Below are positions 44,250 to 53,531 of a DNA stretch of 64,000 bases, piece by piece (the stretch's first letter is position 1; each line of letters begins with the position of its first letter). The stretch covers positions 124,001 to 188,000 of the forward strand of contig UBMI01000009.1 of NCBI GenBank assembly GCA_900466475.1, written 5' to 3'. A model generated the notes under the pieces. That model did no database searches, had not been told where the DNA came from, and worked only from the letters and a program-made list of their open reading frames with translations. This DNA is from Hyphomicrobiales bacterium (GTDB taxonomy: Bacteria > Pseudomonadota > Alphaproteobacteria > Rhizobiales > Rhizobiaceae). The translations under genes and the position numbers were made by a program.

Positions 44250-45635
44250 ATGCCTTCCTACGACTACGACCTCTTTGTCATCGGCGGCGGTTCGGGCGGC
44301 GTGCGAAGCGCGCGCGTTGCAGCCTCGCTCGGCAAGAAGGTGGCGATCGCCGAGGAATATCGCTACGGCGGCACCTGCGTGATCCGGGGCTGCGTGCCGA
44401 AGAAGCTCTTCGTCTATGCTTCGCAGTTCCACGAACATTTCGAGGATGCGGCCGGCTTCGGCTGGACGGTCGGCGAAAGCACGTTCGACTGGCAGAAGCT
44501 GATCGCGGCCAAGGACAATGAGATCGCGCGGCTGGAAGGGCTCTACAAGAAGGGCCTTGCCGGCGCCAATGCCGAAATCCTGGAGACACGCGCCGAACTC
44601 GTCGATGCGCATACGATCAGGCTCCTGAAGACGGGCGAGACGGTGACTGCAAAGACCATCGTGATCGCGACCGGCGGCCGGCCGAACCCGCATGAGGCGC
44701 TGCCCGGCCACGAGCTCTGCATTTCCTCCAACGAGGCCTTCCACCTGGAAGAATTGCCGAAATCGATCCTGATTGCCGGCGGCGGCTACATCGCCGTCGA
44801 ATTCGCCAACATCTTCCACGGGCTCGGCGTCGAGACGACGCTGATCTATCGTGGTACCGAAATCCTCTCGCGCTTCGACGAGGACCTGCGCCGCGGGCTG
44901 CATGAGGCAATGGTCGCCAAGGGCATCCGCATCCTCTGCCAGGACGTGATGCAGAAGGTGACGAAGGGTGAAGACGGCCTCGTCATCGAGACGCTGAAGA
45001 ACGGCACACTCAACGCCGGGATTGTCATGCTTGCCCTCGGCCGCGATCCGAACACGAAGGGGCTGGGGCTCGAAAAGGCGGGCGTTGCAGTCAACGAGCG
45101 CGGCGCCATCATCGTCGACGATTATTCTCGTACCAATGTCGAGAATATCTATGCGCTTGGCGACGTCACCGATCGGGTACAGCTGACGCCGGTCGCGATC
45201 CATGAGGCGATGTGCTTCATCGAGACGGAATACAAGGACAATCCGACCAAGCCGGATTACGACCTCATCCCGACGGCGGTCTTCTCGCAACCGGAGATCG
45301 GCACGGTCGGTCTTTCCGAAGAAGAGGCGGCCAAGCGCTACAAGGAGCTGGAAGTCTATCGCGCCCAGTTCCGGCCGCTGAAGGCAACGCTCTCTGGCCG
45401 GGCGGAAAAGATGATGATGAAGCTGATCGTCGATGCCGCAAGCCGCAAGGTGGTCGGCGCCCACATTCTCGGGCATGACGCCGGTGAAATGGCGCAGATC
45501 CTCGGCGTCACGCTGAAGGCTGGCTGCACCAAGGACGATTTCGACCGCACCATGGCGCTGCACCCGACGGCAGCCGAAGAACTGGTGACCATGTACGCGC
45601 CGAGCTACCGTATCCGCGACGGCAAGCGCGTCTGA
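44250..45635 (+). CDS. gor: Glutathione-disulfide reductase
   Basis: A 461-residue flavoprotein disulfide reductase: FAD motif GGGSGGVRSAR, redox-active GGTCVIRGCVPKK (Cys43/Cys48), NADPH motif GGGYIAVEFA and the C-terminal catalytic HPTAAEE. Arg residues after the NADPH motif (YRGTEILSRFDEDLRR) fit NADPH specificity. It keeps glutathione reduced. A hairpin follows the stop. Confidence 0.95.
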   Translation: MPSYDYDLFVIGGGSGGVRSARVAASLGKKVAIAEEYRYGGTCVIRGCVPKKLFVYASQFHEHFEDAAGFGWTVGESTFDWQKLIAAKDNEIARLEGLYKKGLAGANAEILETRAELVDAHTIRLLKTGETVTAKTIVIATGGRPNPHEALPGHELCISSNEAFHLEELPKSILIAGGGYIAVEFANIFHGLGVETTLIYRGTEILSRFDEDLRRGLHEAMVAKGIRILCQDVMQKVTKGEDGLVIETLKNGTLNAGIVMLALGRDPNTKGLGLEKAGVAVNERGAIIVDDYSRTNVENIYALGDVTDRVQLTPVAIHEAMCFIETEYKDNPTKPDYDLIPTAVFSQPEIGTVGLSEEEAAKRYKELEVYRAQFRPLKATLSGRAEKMMMKLIVDAASRKVVGAHILGHDAGEMAQILGVTLKAGCTKDDFDRTMALHPTAAEELVTMYAPSYRIRDGKRV

Positions 45636-45654
45636 TACATCCTCATGAAATGAA

Positions 45655-45676
45655 GCCTGCCGCACAGGCGGCAGGC
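45655..45676. terminator. Hairpin between gor and TadG-like gene
   Basis: GCCTGCCGC, loop ACAG, GCGGCAGGC: 9-bp stem 20 bases after the gor stop, between convergent genes. No T-run. Confidence 0.6.
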
Positions 45677-45740
45677 GAGGGTGATCCCTGTCTTATGCCG
45701 TCCTTGTCGCGAAACGGCTTCACAGGGCTGGACGACATGC

Positions 45741-47024
45741 TTAGCTCGTCAGGCGCGGCGCGCGGATAACCTTGAGGAACAGTGCCTTCATGGCATCAGC
45801 AATGCCCTCGGTCGGTGACACCTCGAAATAGAGGCCCGGCGAGGCGCAGGCGGCCATGCGCGTGGGTATCTCGTTCTGGAAGGGCTTGATCCAGGTATTG
45901 TACCAGTTGTTGCTCGGCAGCGGCAGGTAGGTGGTGTAGAGAATGGCAATCTTGACGCCGCGATCCTTGAGCGGCTTGCAGAAGGACGTGTCGATCGGCT
46001 CCTGGCAGCGGCCACCGGTCGTCTTCTTGGTGCAGGTCGAAGGCTTGTAGCTGTCGCCCACACCATCCGACACGAAGAACAGGATTTTTTCGGGCTTGGT
46101 GTTCGACGTGCCGTCGCCGGCCGGATCGATGATGGTGTTCATCTGCGTCATGGCACTGTCGAAGCTGGTGAGCTGGTCCTGATTGTAGTTCTGATAGGGA
46201 ATGGTCATCAGGTCGACGGCGTTGGTGTAGTTTTTCACCGTCGTCAGATCCGAGGTGAGATTTGAGATCGTCGTCAGCTTGGCATCCTCTGCCTTGGTGC
46301 CGAAGGTGTAGACGCCCATGCGGAACTGGTCGGCGCTGACGCGTTCTGTCTTGGCCGTATCGGTCAGCGCCTGGGTTGCCTGGCGCACCACATCGATACG
46401 CATGGCGACGCCGAGGCTCTTGGCGATCGTGTAGTTGTTGGAGGCCTGGTCCATCTGGTGGCAGGCGAAGGCACAGCCGGTCTTGGCCTGCAGCTTGGAA
46501 ACGTCGGTCGGCGTTGCGGCGACACCCATGGACGGCGTGTTGTCCAGAAGGATGTAGAAATCCATGAAGGAGGCGGTCTGATATTCCGCCGTCGCCGAGC
46601 CCGATATGGTGATCGAGTCCTGGCCCAGGATATGCATGAAGGTAGTGGGTACAGAGGCGCTGAAGGTGACCTTCGAATTGAGCTTGTTGGCCGTCTTGGT
46701 GACGTCGATGCTCAGATTCACAGCCACCGAGGTCAACTCGCCGGACATCTGCGAGAAAAAGATGCTGCGGGCATCGGTCTTGGCGACCGAGATGGTGCCG
46801 TCTCCCTGCATCGTCATGGCAGCCGCCACCGCATCCGATTTTTCGGAAATCGAGCCGACGGCTGCAGCATCGGCCGCGGCATAGAGCTCGGTGCGCAGGC
46901 TCAGTGCATGGGCATAGTCCAGCGCCAAACCGGCAGAGCCTACCAGCGGCACCATCAGCAACGCCGTCATGATGCCGAAATTGCCGGATCGGTCCGAAAG
47001 GAACGCGGACGAAAGGATACCCAT
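45741..47024 (-). CDS. TadG-like pilus assembly protein with von Willebrand-type domain
   Basis: A 427-residue protein: N-terminal TadE/TadG-like transmembrane helix (GNFGIMTALLMVPLVGSAGL then DYAHALSLRTELYAAADAAA), followed by a vWA-like domain whose MIDAS motif is DNTPSMG (about residue 164). The ATG at 47024 fits GGGG upstream; a TTG two codons earlier is possible. TadG proteins act in Flp/Tad pilus assembly or surface attachment. No other tad genes are adjacent, so it is an orphan. A decayed TadG-like C-terminus is found at 55512-56090. Confidence 0.85.
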   Translation of the reverse strand: MGILSSAFLSDRSGNFGIMTALLMVPLVGSAGLALDYAHALSLRTELYAAADAAAVGSISEKSDAVAAAMTMQGDGTISVAKTDARSIFFSQMSGELTSVAVNLSIDVTKTANKLNSKVTFSASVPTTFMHILGQDSITISGSATAEYQTASFMDFYILLDNTPSMGVAATPTDVSKLQAKTGCAFACHQMDQASNNYTIAKSLGVAMRIDVVRQATQALTDTAKTERVSADQFRMGVYTFGTKAEDAKLTTISNLTSDLTTVKNYTNAVDLMTIPYQNYNQDQLTSFDSAMTQMNTIIDPAGDGTSNTKPEKILFFVSDGVGDSYKPSTCTKKTTGGRCQEPIDTSFCKPLKDRGVKIAILYTTYLPLPSNNWYNTWIKPFQNEIPTRMAACASPGLYFEVSPTEGIADAMKALFLKVIRAPRLTS

Positions 47025-47272
47025 GCTCAACCCCTATATTATTAGGGTCTGCTTTACATACGAAATCTAAATTAGCCGGAAAATAGCATGGTATATATCG
47101 CCTTAACGCCAGGTTCGACGTCGGATTGGCGCAACCGGAGTGACGCTGCGAGCCGGCGATGGAAACTCTTTCGGGGCGCCGAACGCGCTACTAGGCAAGG
47201 GAAGCCGAAAGGTTTATAAGCCGCCGCATTCTTTAACGGGCAGGCATCCGGGTAAACCGGGTGGGGAAGCAG

Positions 47273-48655
47273 ATGAGCGACATGGCACAGAATTGGACCC
47301 CGAGCAGCTGGCGGAGCAAGCCAATCCAGCAGGTTCCGGAATATCCCGACGCGGCCGCGCTGGCGGCGACTGAGGCCACGCTCTCCACCTATCCGCCGCT
47401 GGTTTTTGCCGGTGAGGCCCGCCGCCTGAAGAGCGCGCTTGCCAATGTCGCCGAAGGCAATGCCTTCCTGCTGCAGGGCGGCGATTGTGCCGAGAGCTTC
47501 CTGGAGCACGGCGCCGACAATATCAGAGACTTCTTCCGTGCCTTCCTGCAGATGGCCGTCGTGCTGACCTTTGGCGCCCAGCTTCCCGTCGTGAAGGTCG
47601 GGCGCATCGCCGGCCAGTTTGCCAAGCCGCGTTCGGCGCCGATGGAAACGCAGAACGGCGTTTCGCTGCCGAGCTATCGCGGCGATATCGTCAACGGCAT
47701 CGAATTCACGCCGGAATCCCGTATCCCGAGCCCGGAGCGCCAGCTGGATGCCTACCGCCAGTCGGCCGCAACGCTGAACCTGCTGCGCGCATTTGCGATG
47801 GGCGGCTATGCCAATCTCGACAACGTGCACAAGTGGATGCTCGGCTTCGTCAAGGACAGCCCGCAAGGTGAGCGCTACCGCAAGCTTGCCGACCGCATCA
47901 GCGAAACCATGGATTTCATGAAGGCGATCGGCATCACCTCGGAAAACAATCCGAGCCTGCGCGAGACCGATTTCTTCACCAGCCACGAGGCGCTGCTGCT
48001 GGGCTACGAAGAGGCGCTGACCCGCGTCGACTCCACCTCCGGCGACTGGTACGCCACATCCGGCCACATGATCTGGATCGGTGACCGCACCCGCCAGCTC
48101 GACCATGGGCATGTCGAATATTTCCGCGGCATCAAGAACCCGATCGGCCTGAAATGCGGCCCGTCGCTGCAGCCGGACAACCTGATCGAGCTGATCGACG
48201 CGTTGAACCCGGCCAACGAAGCCGGCCGCCTGACGCTGATCTGCCGCTTCGGCCATGACAAGGTCGCCGACAGCCTGCCGAAGCTCATCCGCGCCGTCGA
48301 GCGCGAAGGCAAGAAGGTCGTCTGGTCCTGCGACCCGATGCATGGCAACACGATCACGCTCAACAACTACAAGACGCGGCCCTTCGAACGGATCCTCTCG
48401 GAAGTCGAAAGCTTCTTCCAGATCCATCGCGCCGAAGGCACGCATCCGGGCGGCATCCATATCGAGATGACCGGCAAGGACGTGACCGAATGCACCGGCG
48501 GCGCCCGCGCCGTCACGGCCGAGGACCTGCAGGATCGCTATCACACCCATTGCGACCCGCGCCTCAACGCCGATCAGGCACTCGAGCTGGCCTTCCTGCT
48601 GGCCGAGCGCATGAAGGGCGGGCGTGACGAGAAGCGGATGGCCGCAAGGGCCTGA
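47273..48655 (+). CDS. aroG: Class II 3-deoxy-7-phosphoheptulonate (DAHP) synthase
   Basis: A 460-residue AroA-II (plant-type) DAHP synthase: [39 protein letters not shown] and [20 protein letters not shown] are the conserved blocks. It condenses PEP and erythrose-4-P, the first step of the shikimate pathway. The ATG at 47273 follows GGGGAAG. Confidence 0.95.
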   Translation: MSDMAQNWTPSSWRSKPIQQVPEYPDAAALAATEATLSTYPPLVFAGEARRLKSALANVAEGNAFLLQGGDCAESFLEHGADNIRDFFRAFLQMAVVLTFGAQLPVVKVGRIAGQFAKPRSAPMETQNGVSLPSYRGDIVNGIEFTPESRIPSPERQLDAYRQSAATLNLLRAFAMGGYANLDNVHKWMLGFVKDSPQGERYRKLADRISETMDFMKAIGITSENNPSLRETDFFTSHEALLLGYEEALTRVDSTSGDWYATSGHMIWIGDRTRQLDHGHVEYFRGIKNPIGLKCGPSLQPDNLIELIDALNPANEAGRLTLICRFGHDKVADSLPKLIRAVEREGKKVVWSCDPMHGNTITLNNYKTRPFERILSEVESFFQIHRAEGTHPGGIHIEMTGKDVTECTGGARAVTAEDLQDRYHTHCDPRLNADQALELAFLLAERMKGGRDEKRMAARA

Positions 48656-48677
48656 GGCGATTAGCCGATAGAGTTTG

Positions 48678-48704
48678 AAAAGCCCGGCCTAGAGCCGGGC
48701 TTTT
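48678..48704 (+). terminator. Intrinsic terminator of DAHP synthase gene
   Basis: AAAAGCCCGGC, loop CTAGA, GCCGGGCTTTT, then TGTTTG, 22 bases after the stop. Confidence 0.9.
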
Positions 48705-48772
48705 TGTTTGTGGAGTCACGGGCATCGCCATTAACCCCTGTGATAAGCCCACCGATAAGAAAGGCGAGGGCA

Positions 48773-49585
48773 TCACCGCAACTGAACATGAAGATGGTCG
48801 TCGTGACGCGCAGCGCGGCACCCCTGAAACCGCACATGATCGTCGGTGATGCCGAGCGCTTTTTTCAGATGCGGTTCAAGAAATACCTTCTCCACTCCGA
48901 ACCGGCTCACGCCCTCGGTGGTGAGCCAATTCACCGCCGCCGCCGTCCGTTGCTTCTGAAGCCGGTAGGCAGGAAACAGCGGCTGGAGAAAATCGAGGTC
49001 CCAACGCCCCGTCAGCCAGTCGTTCCGCCCCTTGCATGGCTGCTCATCACTATTGGCGGGCTGTTCGAAAGCGAAGTAGCCGATTGGTGAGCGGGTGACG
49101 CCATCAAGGAAATTACCGGCGGAATCCTCGTAGTAATAGGCGAAGTCGAGCTTCCTGCCGTCAGTATGCGACAAATGCGGCAGCAGCGGAAAGCCGGTCA
49201 GGAAGGGGAAATTGGCATCCAATGCGATCGTTGTCGTGCCGGGAAATTGCCTATCCATATTGTCTGCAAGGGCATAGGCCAGATCGCGCACCGCAGGCGT
49301 GACATAATTTCGATTGAGGGCGCAGTAGATCGGTGAGCGGACGACAAGCTTGTCTGCAGCGTCTGCCAGACAGGACAGGGGAACACGCCCGAAGATCGGC
49401 GCAACGATGCTAGTGACAATCGTCAGGCTGGTATAGACGAGCAGGAAGATTGCGAGCTTCGGCACAAATCTACGCACGGCCCAAAGGCGTGCAACCACGA
49501 TGCCGACGAGATGAGCGATACCGCCGATCTGTGTGAGCAGGGTCAGAAAGACGACGATTGCAAAGCGAAAGCCGAAACGAAGCAT
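48773..49585 (-). CDS. Membrane-anchored MepA/M15-like zinc peptidase candidate
   Basis: A 270-residue protein with two N-terminal transmembrane segments (residues 5-35 and 42-65), then a soluble domain with the metal-site pattern of the LAS (MepA/hedgehog/D-Ala-D-Ala) peptidases: PHLSHTDGRKLDFAY (His140, Asp147) and, at the C-terminus, HDDHLHVQL (His264, His266). In MepA the same elements bind zinc and cut peptidoglycan cross-links. The rest of the sequence is not close to MepA, so the substrate is uncertain. It begins the unusual region up to 56.5 kb. Confidence 0.65.
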   Translation of the reverse strand: MLRFGFRFAIVVFLTLLTQIGGIAHLVGIVVARLWAVRRFVPKLAIFLLVYTSLTIVTSIVAPIFGRVPLSCLADAADKLVVRSPIYCALNRNYVTPAVRDLAYALADNMDRQFPGTTTIALDANFPFLTGFPLLPHLSHTDGRKLDFAYYYEDSAGNFLDGVTRSPIGYFAFEQPANSDEQPCKGRNDWLTGRWDLDFLQPLFPAYRLQKQRTAAAVNWLTTEGVSRFGVEKVFLEPHLKKALGITDDHVRFQGCRAARHDDHLHVQLR

Positions 49586-49663
49586 CTGATGCTTTTTTTC
49601 ACCGGAGGTTGCGATTTTCTTCCATTGCCATTCTCATGAGCGATGACACAAGAGGTAAGTTTG

Positions 49664-50140
49664 ATGCGAACACGTCCGGCCGCGCGGCTGCTTCTGCTCG
49701 ATCAGTTCGGGTGCGTCCTGCTTTTCAAATTCGTCTTCAGATCGGGCGCGCTTGCGGGGCGGCAATATTGGGCGACGCCGGGCGGCGGGCTTGAGGAGGG
49801 CGAGACGTTCGAGGCCGCGGCCTTGCGCGAGCTCAGGGAGGAAACCGGCCTCCATGTGGATCAGGTGGGATCATCGATCGGCAGCCGGTCTTTCGAATTT
49901 CAGCTCCACAATGGCGAGATGGTGCGCGCCGAGGAGCAGTTTTTCGTGTTGCGCACCGAGCGTGGGGCGATCTCCGATAGCGGCTGGACGGATCTGGAAC
50001 GAGAGGTCATGGCGGATCACCACTGGTGGTCGACGGAAGAACTGCTTGCCAGTGCCGACGTCATTTTCCCGGATGGTATCGTCGATCTCATGAAGACCGC
50101 AGTCTCGCAGCCTGCGCTGCCGATCGCCATGAGACGGTGA
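49664..50140 (+). CDS. Nudix hydrolase (first)
   Basis: A 158-residue protein with a complete Nudix box at residues 40-63 (GGGLEEGETF ending RELREETGL: the REEx.E pattern binds Mg2+). The start at 49664 follows AGAGGTAAG. It cleaves a nucleoside diphosphate linked to X; the specificity cannot be told. It lies upstream of the TyrRS-like gene on the same strand, 195 bases before its start. Confidence 0.88.
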   Translation: MRTRPAARLLLLDQFGCVLLFKFVFRSGALAGRQYWATPGGGLEEGETFEAAALRELREETGLHVDQVGSSIGSRSFEFQLHNGEMVRAEEQFFVLRTERGAISDSGWTDLEREVMADHHWWSTEELLASADVIFPDGIVDLMKTAVSQPALPIAMRR

Positions 50141-50300
50141 CCGAGGCCCTTGTCGTGACACCACGCGCCCTGTATGCATTGCGCATGACCCGTGTACCGA
50201 CCCTGTCCGGCCTGTATTACGCGCTGCTCCCATAGAGCGGCGACGGTCATCTATTCGAAACCCGAACGCCGCACGGTCGGCGGCGCGTGTTTCAGCGGAA

Positions 50301-50331
50301 GGTCTCCGGCCTCACGGCCCCACTGGAGACC
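50301..50331 (+). promoter_or_regulatory. RBS-sequestering hairpin before tyrS-like gene
   Basis: GGTCTCC (50301-50307) pairs perfectly with GGAGACC (50325-50331), with an inner GGCC-TCAC-GGCC helix. GGAGA of the right arm is the Shine-Dalgarno for the ATG at 50335. The folded leader would hide the ribosome binding site, which suggests translational control. The pairing is seen; the control is inferred. Confidence 0.6.
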
Positions 50332-50334
50332 CTC

Positions 50335-51609
50335 ATGACCATCAATTTTCAGCCTTCCATCAAGCTTCGATCGGAGTTTCTGCGCGTTCTCGCGGAGCGC
50401 GGTTTCATCCAGCAATGCACTGATCTCGAAGCCCTCGACCACCGGCTCGGCACCGGGATCGGGACAGCCTATAACGGCTTTGACCTCACGGCCGACAGCC
50501 TGCATGTCGGGCATCTCATCCCCATCATGATGCTGCGCTGGTTTCAGAAGACCGGCCACAGGCCGATCGCGCTGATGGGCGGCGCCACGACGCGGCTCGG
50601 CGATCCGAGCTTTCGCGATACGTCGCGGCCATTGCTCAGCGAAGAACAGATCGCCGCCAATCTCGCCGGCATCCGGCGCATCTTCGAGCGGTTCCTGACC
50701 TTCGGCGGCAGGCCGACAGATGCGCTCATGGTCAACAATGCCGACTGGCTTGGTGGCCTGAAATACCTGGATTTCCTGCGCGAGGTCGGTCCGCATTTCT
50801 CCGTCAACCGGATGCTGACCTCGGAGAGCGTGCGCCAGCGGCTGGAGCGAGAGCAGTCGCTCTCGCTGCTCGAATTCAACTACGTGGTCATGCAGGGTTA
50901 TGACTTTCACGTGCTTGCCGAAACGCATGGCTGCCTGCTGCAGCTCGGCGGTTCGGACCAATGGGGCAATATTCTCAGCGGCGTCGAGTTCGGGCGGCGT
51001 GCCGGCGGGCGAACGCTGTTCGGTTTGACGGCGCCGCTGCTCACGACCGCGTCGGGTGCGAAAATGGGCAAGAGCGCATCGGGCGCGGTCTGGCTGAATG
51101 CAGATCGGCTGTCGCCCTACGAATTCTGGCAGTTCTGGCGCAACACCGAGGATGCCGATGTCGGCCGCTTCATGCGGCTCTTCACCGAGCTGCCGCTTGA
51201 CGAGATTGCGCGCCTGGAAGCTTTGCGCGGCTCCGAGATCAATGTTGCGAAGAAGGTGCTTGCCGACGCGGTGACACGGCTCTGCCATGGCGCGGACGCG
51301 GCGACGCAAGCCTCCGAGACCTCTTGCCGCATGTTTGAACAGGGCGAGGCCGCTGCAGGATTGCCGACGGTTACCATCGAGGGCGATCTGCTGCGCCAGG
51401 GCCTGCCGCTGCCGGATGCGCTTGTCGCATCGGGGCTTGCAAGGTCGAAAAGCGAGGCGCGGCGGCTGATCATCGGCGGCGGCGTGCGTGTCAACAGCAG
51501 CAACGTGTCCGATGAAGCCATGCGGCTTACCGATACCGACATGGAGGAGGGCGTCATCCGCCTGTCGGTCGGCCGGAAGAAACATGTGCTGTTGCGGCCG
51601 GAACCGTAA
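50335..51609 (+). CDS. tyrS: Tyrosyl-tRNA synthetase, divergent paralogue
   Basis: A 424-residue class I synthetase. HIGH motif LHVGH (56-60), KMSKS motif KMGKS (243-247), tyrosine-pocket residues in YNGFD (normally YxGFDPT; here DLT replaces DPT) and [15 protein letters not shown], and a C-terminal S4 domain (about 355-420). It is complete and looks active. The altered [10 protein letters not shown] block, the lack of usual housekeeping neighbours and the Nudix/HIT/aaRS surroundings suggest a second, specialised TyrRS, perhaps resistant to an inhibitor. It could still be the only copy; the rest of the genome is needed. Confidence 0.88.
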   Translation: MTINFQPSIKLRSEFLRVLAERGFIQQCTDLEALDHRLGTGIGTAYNGFDLTADSLHVGHLIPIMMLRWFQKTGHRPIALMGGATTRLGDPSFRDTSRPLLSEEQIAANLAGIRRIFERFLTFGGRPTDALMVNNADWLGGLKYLDFLREVGPHFSVNRMLTSESVRQRLEREQSLSLLEFNYVVMQGYDFHVLAETHGCLLQLGGSDQWGNILSGVEFGRRAGGRTLFGLTAPLLTTASGAKMGKSASGAVWLNADRLSPYEFWQFWRNTEDADVGRFMRLFTELPLDEIARLEALRGSEINVAKKVLADAVTRLCHGADAATQASETSCRMFEQGEAAAGLPTVTIEGDLLRQGLPLPDALVASGLARSKSEARRLIIGGGVRVNSSNVSDEAMRLTDTDMEEGVIRLSVGRKKHVLLRPEP

Positions 51610-51659
51610 TGGCATCGCGAACGGGCTGCCTCACACGGCAGGCGGCCCGCTCGCCGATG

Positions 51660-52418
51660 TCAAAGGGCATGGTGCTGACGGAAATGCCGTTGCAGGAAAG
51701 ACCGAGCCTTGACGAAGCTCCATGTCCTGGGCGCGTCGGGCAGGAAACCATCGTCGTTCAGGATATCACTCAGCGGTGACGCGAAGAGTTCCGCCGCCTC
51801 GTTGCGGTCTGGTGCATGATGGGCGCCATCGAGGATCACGGCTGATGTGGAGCGGCTCGATGCCAGAATGAAAAGCTCGGGGTGGCAATGGACGGGATCG
51901 TAGGCGAGGCCGATCGCGAAGGCGGCGGAGCGATCGATATCGGTGACGGCGACCTCCTCGGCAAGTTCGCGGGCCGCCTCGTCGAAGAGATCGACTTCTT
52001 CGCTGGCACCCGGTTCCGCATAACCGCCGATCAGATAAAGGGCGCCTGGATTCTGCTCCGCAGTCAGGCTCCGCTTGGTGACGATCACCTGCTGGTCCGC
52101 GGTAACAAGGATAATGGTGAGCCCAAGCGGATCGGAGCGCTCGGCGTCGGGGTGCTCCGCGGCAAAGCCGGCATGGCGGGTCACGACATAGGCGGAGAAG
52201 CTCGTGCTTTGGGCCATGATGGTCAATCCGCCATTCTCGATGCGATGCTCGGCCAAGCGCAGGAGCTGCCCGTCGAAGGCCGTTGGGTGTCTTTCGAGAA
52301 AGCGATCCCAGCCGGCCCGCCGCAGCGCCTCGACCGGCTCGGAGAGCCGGAAGGTTCCGGCGCAACGGCAATGAATATGATCGACTGATATTGTGAATGC
52401 TTGGTCTGCGAATGTCAT
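51660..52418 (-). CDS. Nudix-superfamily hydrolase (second, extended)
   Basis: A 252-residue protein. An N-terminal 85-residue domain precedes a Nudix-like domain with the expanded box GGYAEPGASEEVDLFDEAAR then ELAEEVAV (about residues 130-157), in which G..E...RE..EE is kept. The larger size and expanded box resemble eukaryotic NUDT-type and ADP-sugar/Ap4A-like groups. The start ATG overlaps the stop of the HIT gene by four bases (ATGA), so the two are translationally coupled. Confidence 0.78.
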   Translation of the reverse strand: MTFADQAFTISVDHIHCRCAGTFRLSEPVEALRRAGWDRFLERHPTAFDGQLLRLAEHRIENGGLTIMAQSTSFSAYVVTRHAGFAAEHPDAERSDPLGLTIILVTADQQVIVTKRSLTAEQNPGALYLIGGYAEPGASEEVDLFDEAARELAEEVAVTDIDRSAAFAIGLAYDPVHCHPELFILASSRSTSAVILDGAHHAPDRNEAAELFASPLSDILNDDGFLPDAPRTWSFVKARSFLQRHFRQHHAL

Positions 52419-52897
52419 GCGCGCAATGTCTTTCTCAGCAATTCGATCGTCTCGGCAACAGATGGCCCCTGTATCGGTGGCGGCTCGGCCCGCTCGCAGA
52501 ATTCGCGCCAGATGAAGAAGGTCAGCTCGGCCCCATCGGTCGGCGTTTCGCCCGGGCCTTCGGCAAAGGTCTGCAGCAGACGGTAGCGCTGATCCTGCCA
52601 GAAGAGGTCTTCCACCCAGTCGTAGATCGGGATGATGTGGAAGTGGATGGGAAATCCGGGCGAGTGGCCGTAGCGGCCAATATAGACGCGCTTTGCGCCG
52701 AGCACCTTACCGAGGGCATGCTGAGCTTTTGCCAATAACGGACCGAGCTCGCACAAGGCTTCAGCCGACAGGTCTGCGAGATCGTTGGTGAAGCTTCGCG
52801 AACTGACTATGAGATAGCCCGGCAGGGCGGAATTGATGCGATGGTTCACCAGCCAGCCGGATGTTTCGGACACATGGAACTGTGCAGGAATTTCCAA
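52415..52897 (-). CDS. HIT-family nucleotide hydrolase/transferase
   Basis: A 160-residue HIT protein. The core is NSALPGYLIVSSRSF (strand-helix entry), then YGHSPGFPIHFHIIPIYDW, where H-F-H supplies the second (nucleophile) and third His of the triad and the first is Pro. The TTG at 52897 is preferred over ATG 52924 because AGAGGAAGG lies five bases upstream. HIT enzymes cleave nucleotidyl phosphoanhydrides or phosphoramidates, including aminoacyl-AMP. It is first in the HIT-Nudix operon and divergent from the third Nudix gene. Confidence 0.82.
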   Translation of the reverse strand: MEIPAQFHVSETSGWLVNHRINSALPGYLIVSSRSFTNDLADLSAEALCELGPLLAKAQHALGKVLGAKRVYIGRYGHSPGFPIHFHIIPIYDWVEDLFWQDQRYRLLQTFAEGPGETPTDGAELTFFIWREFCERAEPPPIQGPSVAETIELLRKTLRA

Positions 52898-53026
52898 GGA
52901 TGCCTTCCTCTCTTGCGTGGGCATGCGCGCAGATTCGTAAATTGGCTGACGATGACGTGCTTCGGCAAGGGCCGTGACTTTCGCTTCTTGTCGGGGCAAA
53001 TTGCGGACGCACCGAGAGGGAATGTC

Positions 53027-53437
53027 TTGACTGAAATTGCATGCGCCATTTTCTGGCGGGAAGGCCGGGTTCTGCTGGTCAGACGTGCAGGGCACAAAGA
53101 GCGCTTTCCTGATTGGTGGGATCTGGTCGGCGGCCATGTTGAAGCCGGCGAGAGCCCCGCGGCGGCAATGGTGCGCGAGGCAAAGGAGGAAGTTGGCCTG
53201 ACCCCATCCCAATTTCGAAAGCTCGCCGAGCAGCCCGAGGAAGACACCATCTATCATCTCTTCCTCGTGAGCGAATGGCAGGGTGGAGAACCTGTATTGC
53301 TGGGAGATGAGCATACGGCGGCGCAGTGGGCCACGCCCGTTCAGGCCGAGGCGCTGGACGATTTGGGCCACCCACAATGGTGTTCGATCTTCCACGAGAT
53401 TCAAGAACAGTCTCTGGCCGGTGATATGCGTGGCTAA
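53027..53437 (+). CDS. Nudix hydrolase (third, MutT-like)
   Basis: A 136-residue protein: Nudix box at residues 35-57 (GGHVEAGESPAAAMVREAKE then EVGL). The start TTG at 53027 follows GAGAGGGA; an in-frame ATG at 52952 is possible but adds residues unlike the family. It is divergent from the HIT-Nudix pair, with about 130 bases of shared promoter region. Confidence 0.85.
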   Translation: MTEIACAIFWREGRVLLVRRAGHKERFPDWWDLVGGHVEAGESPAAAMVREAKEEVGLTPSQFRKLAEQPEEDTIYHLFLVSEWQGGEPVLLGDEHTAAQWATPVQAEALDDLGHPQWCSIFHEIQEQSLAGDMRG

Positions 53438-53469
53438 TCGAAGTCAATTGCCTGAGACCGGACAATACA

Positions 53470-53487
53470 TATAGATATATCTATATT
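53470..53487. promoter_or_regulatory. Perfect 18-bp AT palindrome
   Basis: ATATAGATATATCTATAT is self-complementary over 18 bases in an otherwise GC-rich setting, between convergent genes (stops at 53437 and 53532). It could be an operator left from a rearrangement, or a protein-binding or recombination site. Role unknown. Confidence 0.4.
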
Positions 53488-53495
53488 TAAAGTAC

Positions 53496-53525
53496 GGGCC
53501 GGATTCCTGAATAAACGCGGCCCGC
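53496..53525. terminator. Weak hairpin between convergent genes
   Basis: CGGGCC, 18-base loop, GGCCCG. Six-base stem with a long loop and no T-run; may end either transcript. Confidence 0.3.
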
Positions 53526-53531
53526 AATGTC

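Noticed and set aside
50141..50334. T-box riboswitch before the tyrS-like gene
   Set aside because: No T-box sequence or specifier-loop architecture was seen, and T-boxes are not known in alphaproteobacteria; only a simple RBS hairpin is supported.
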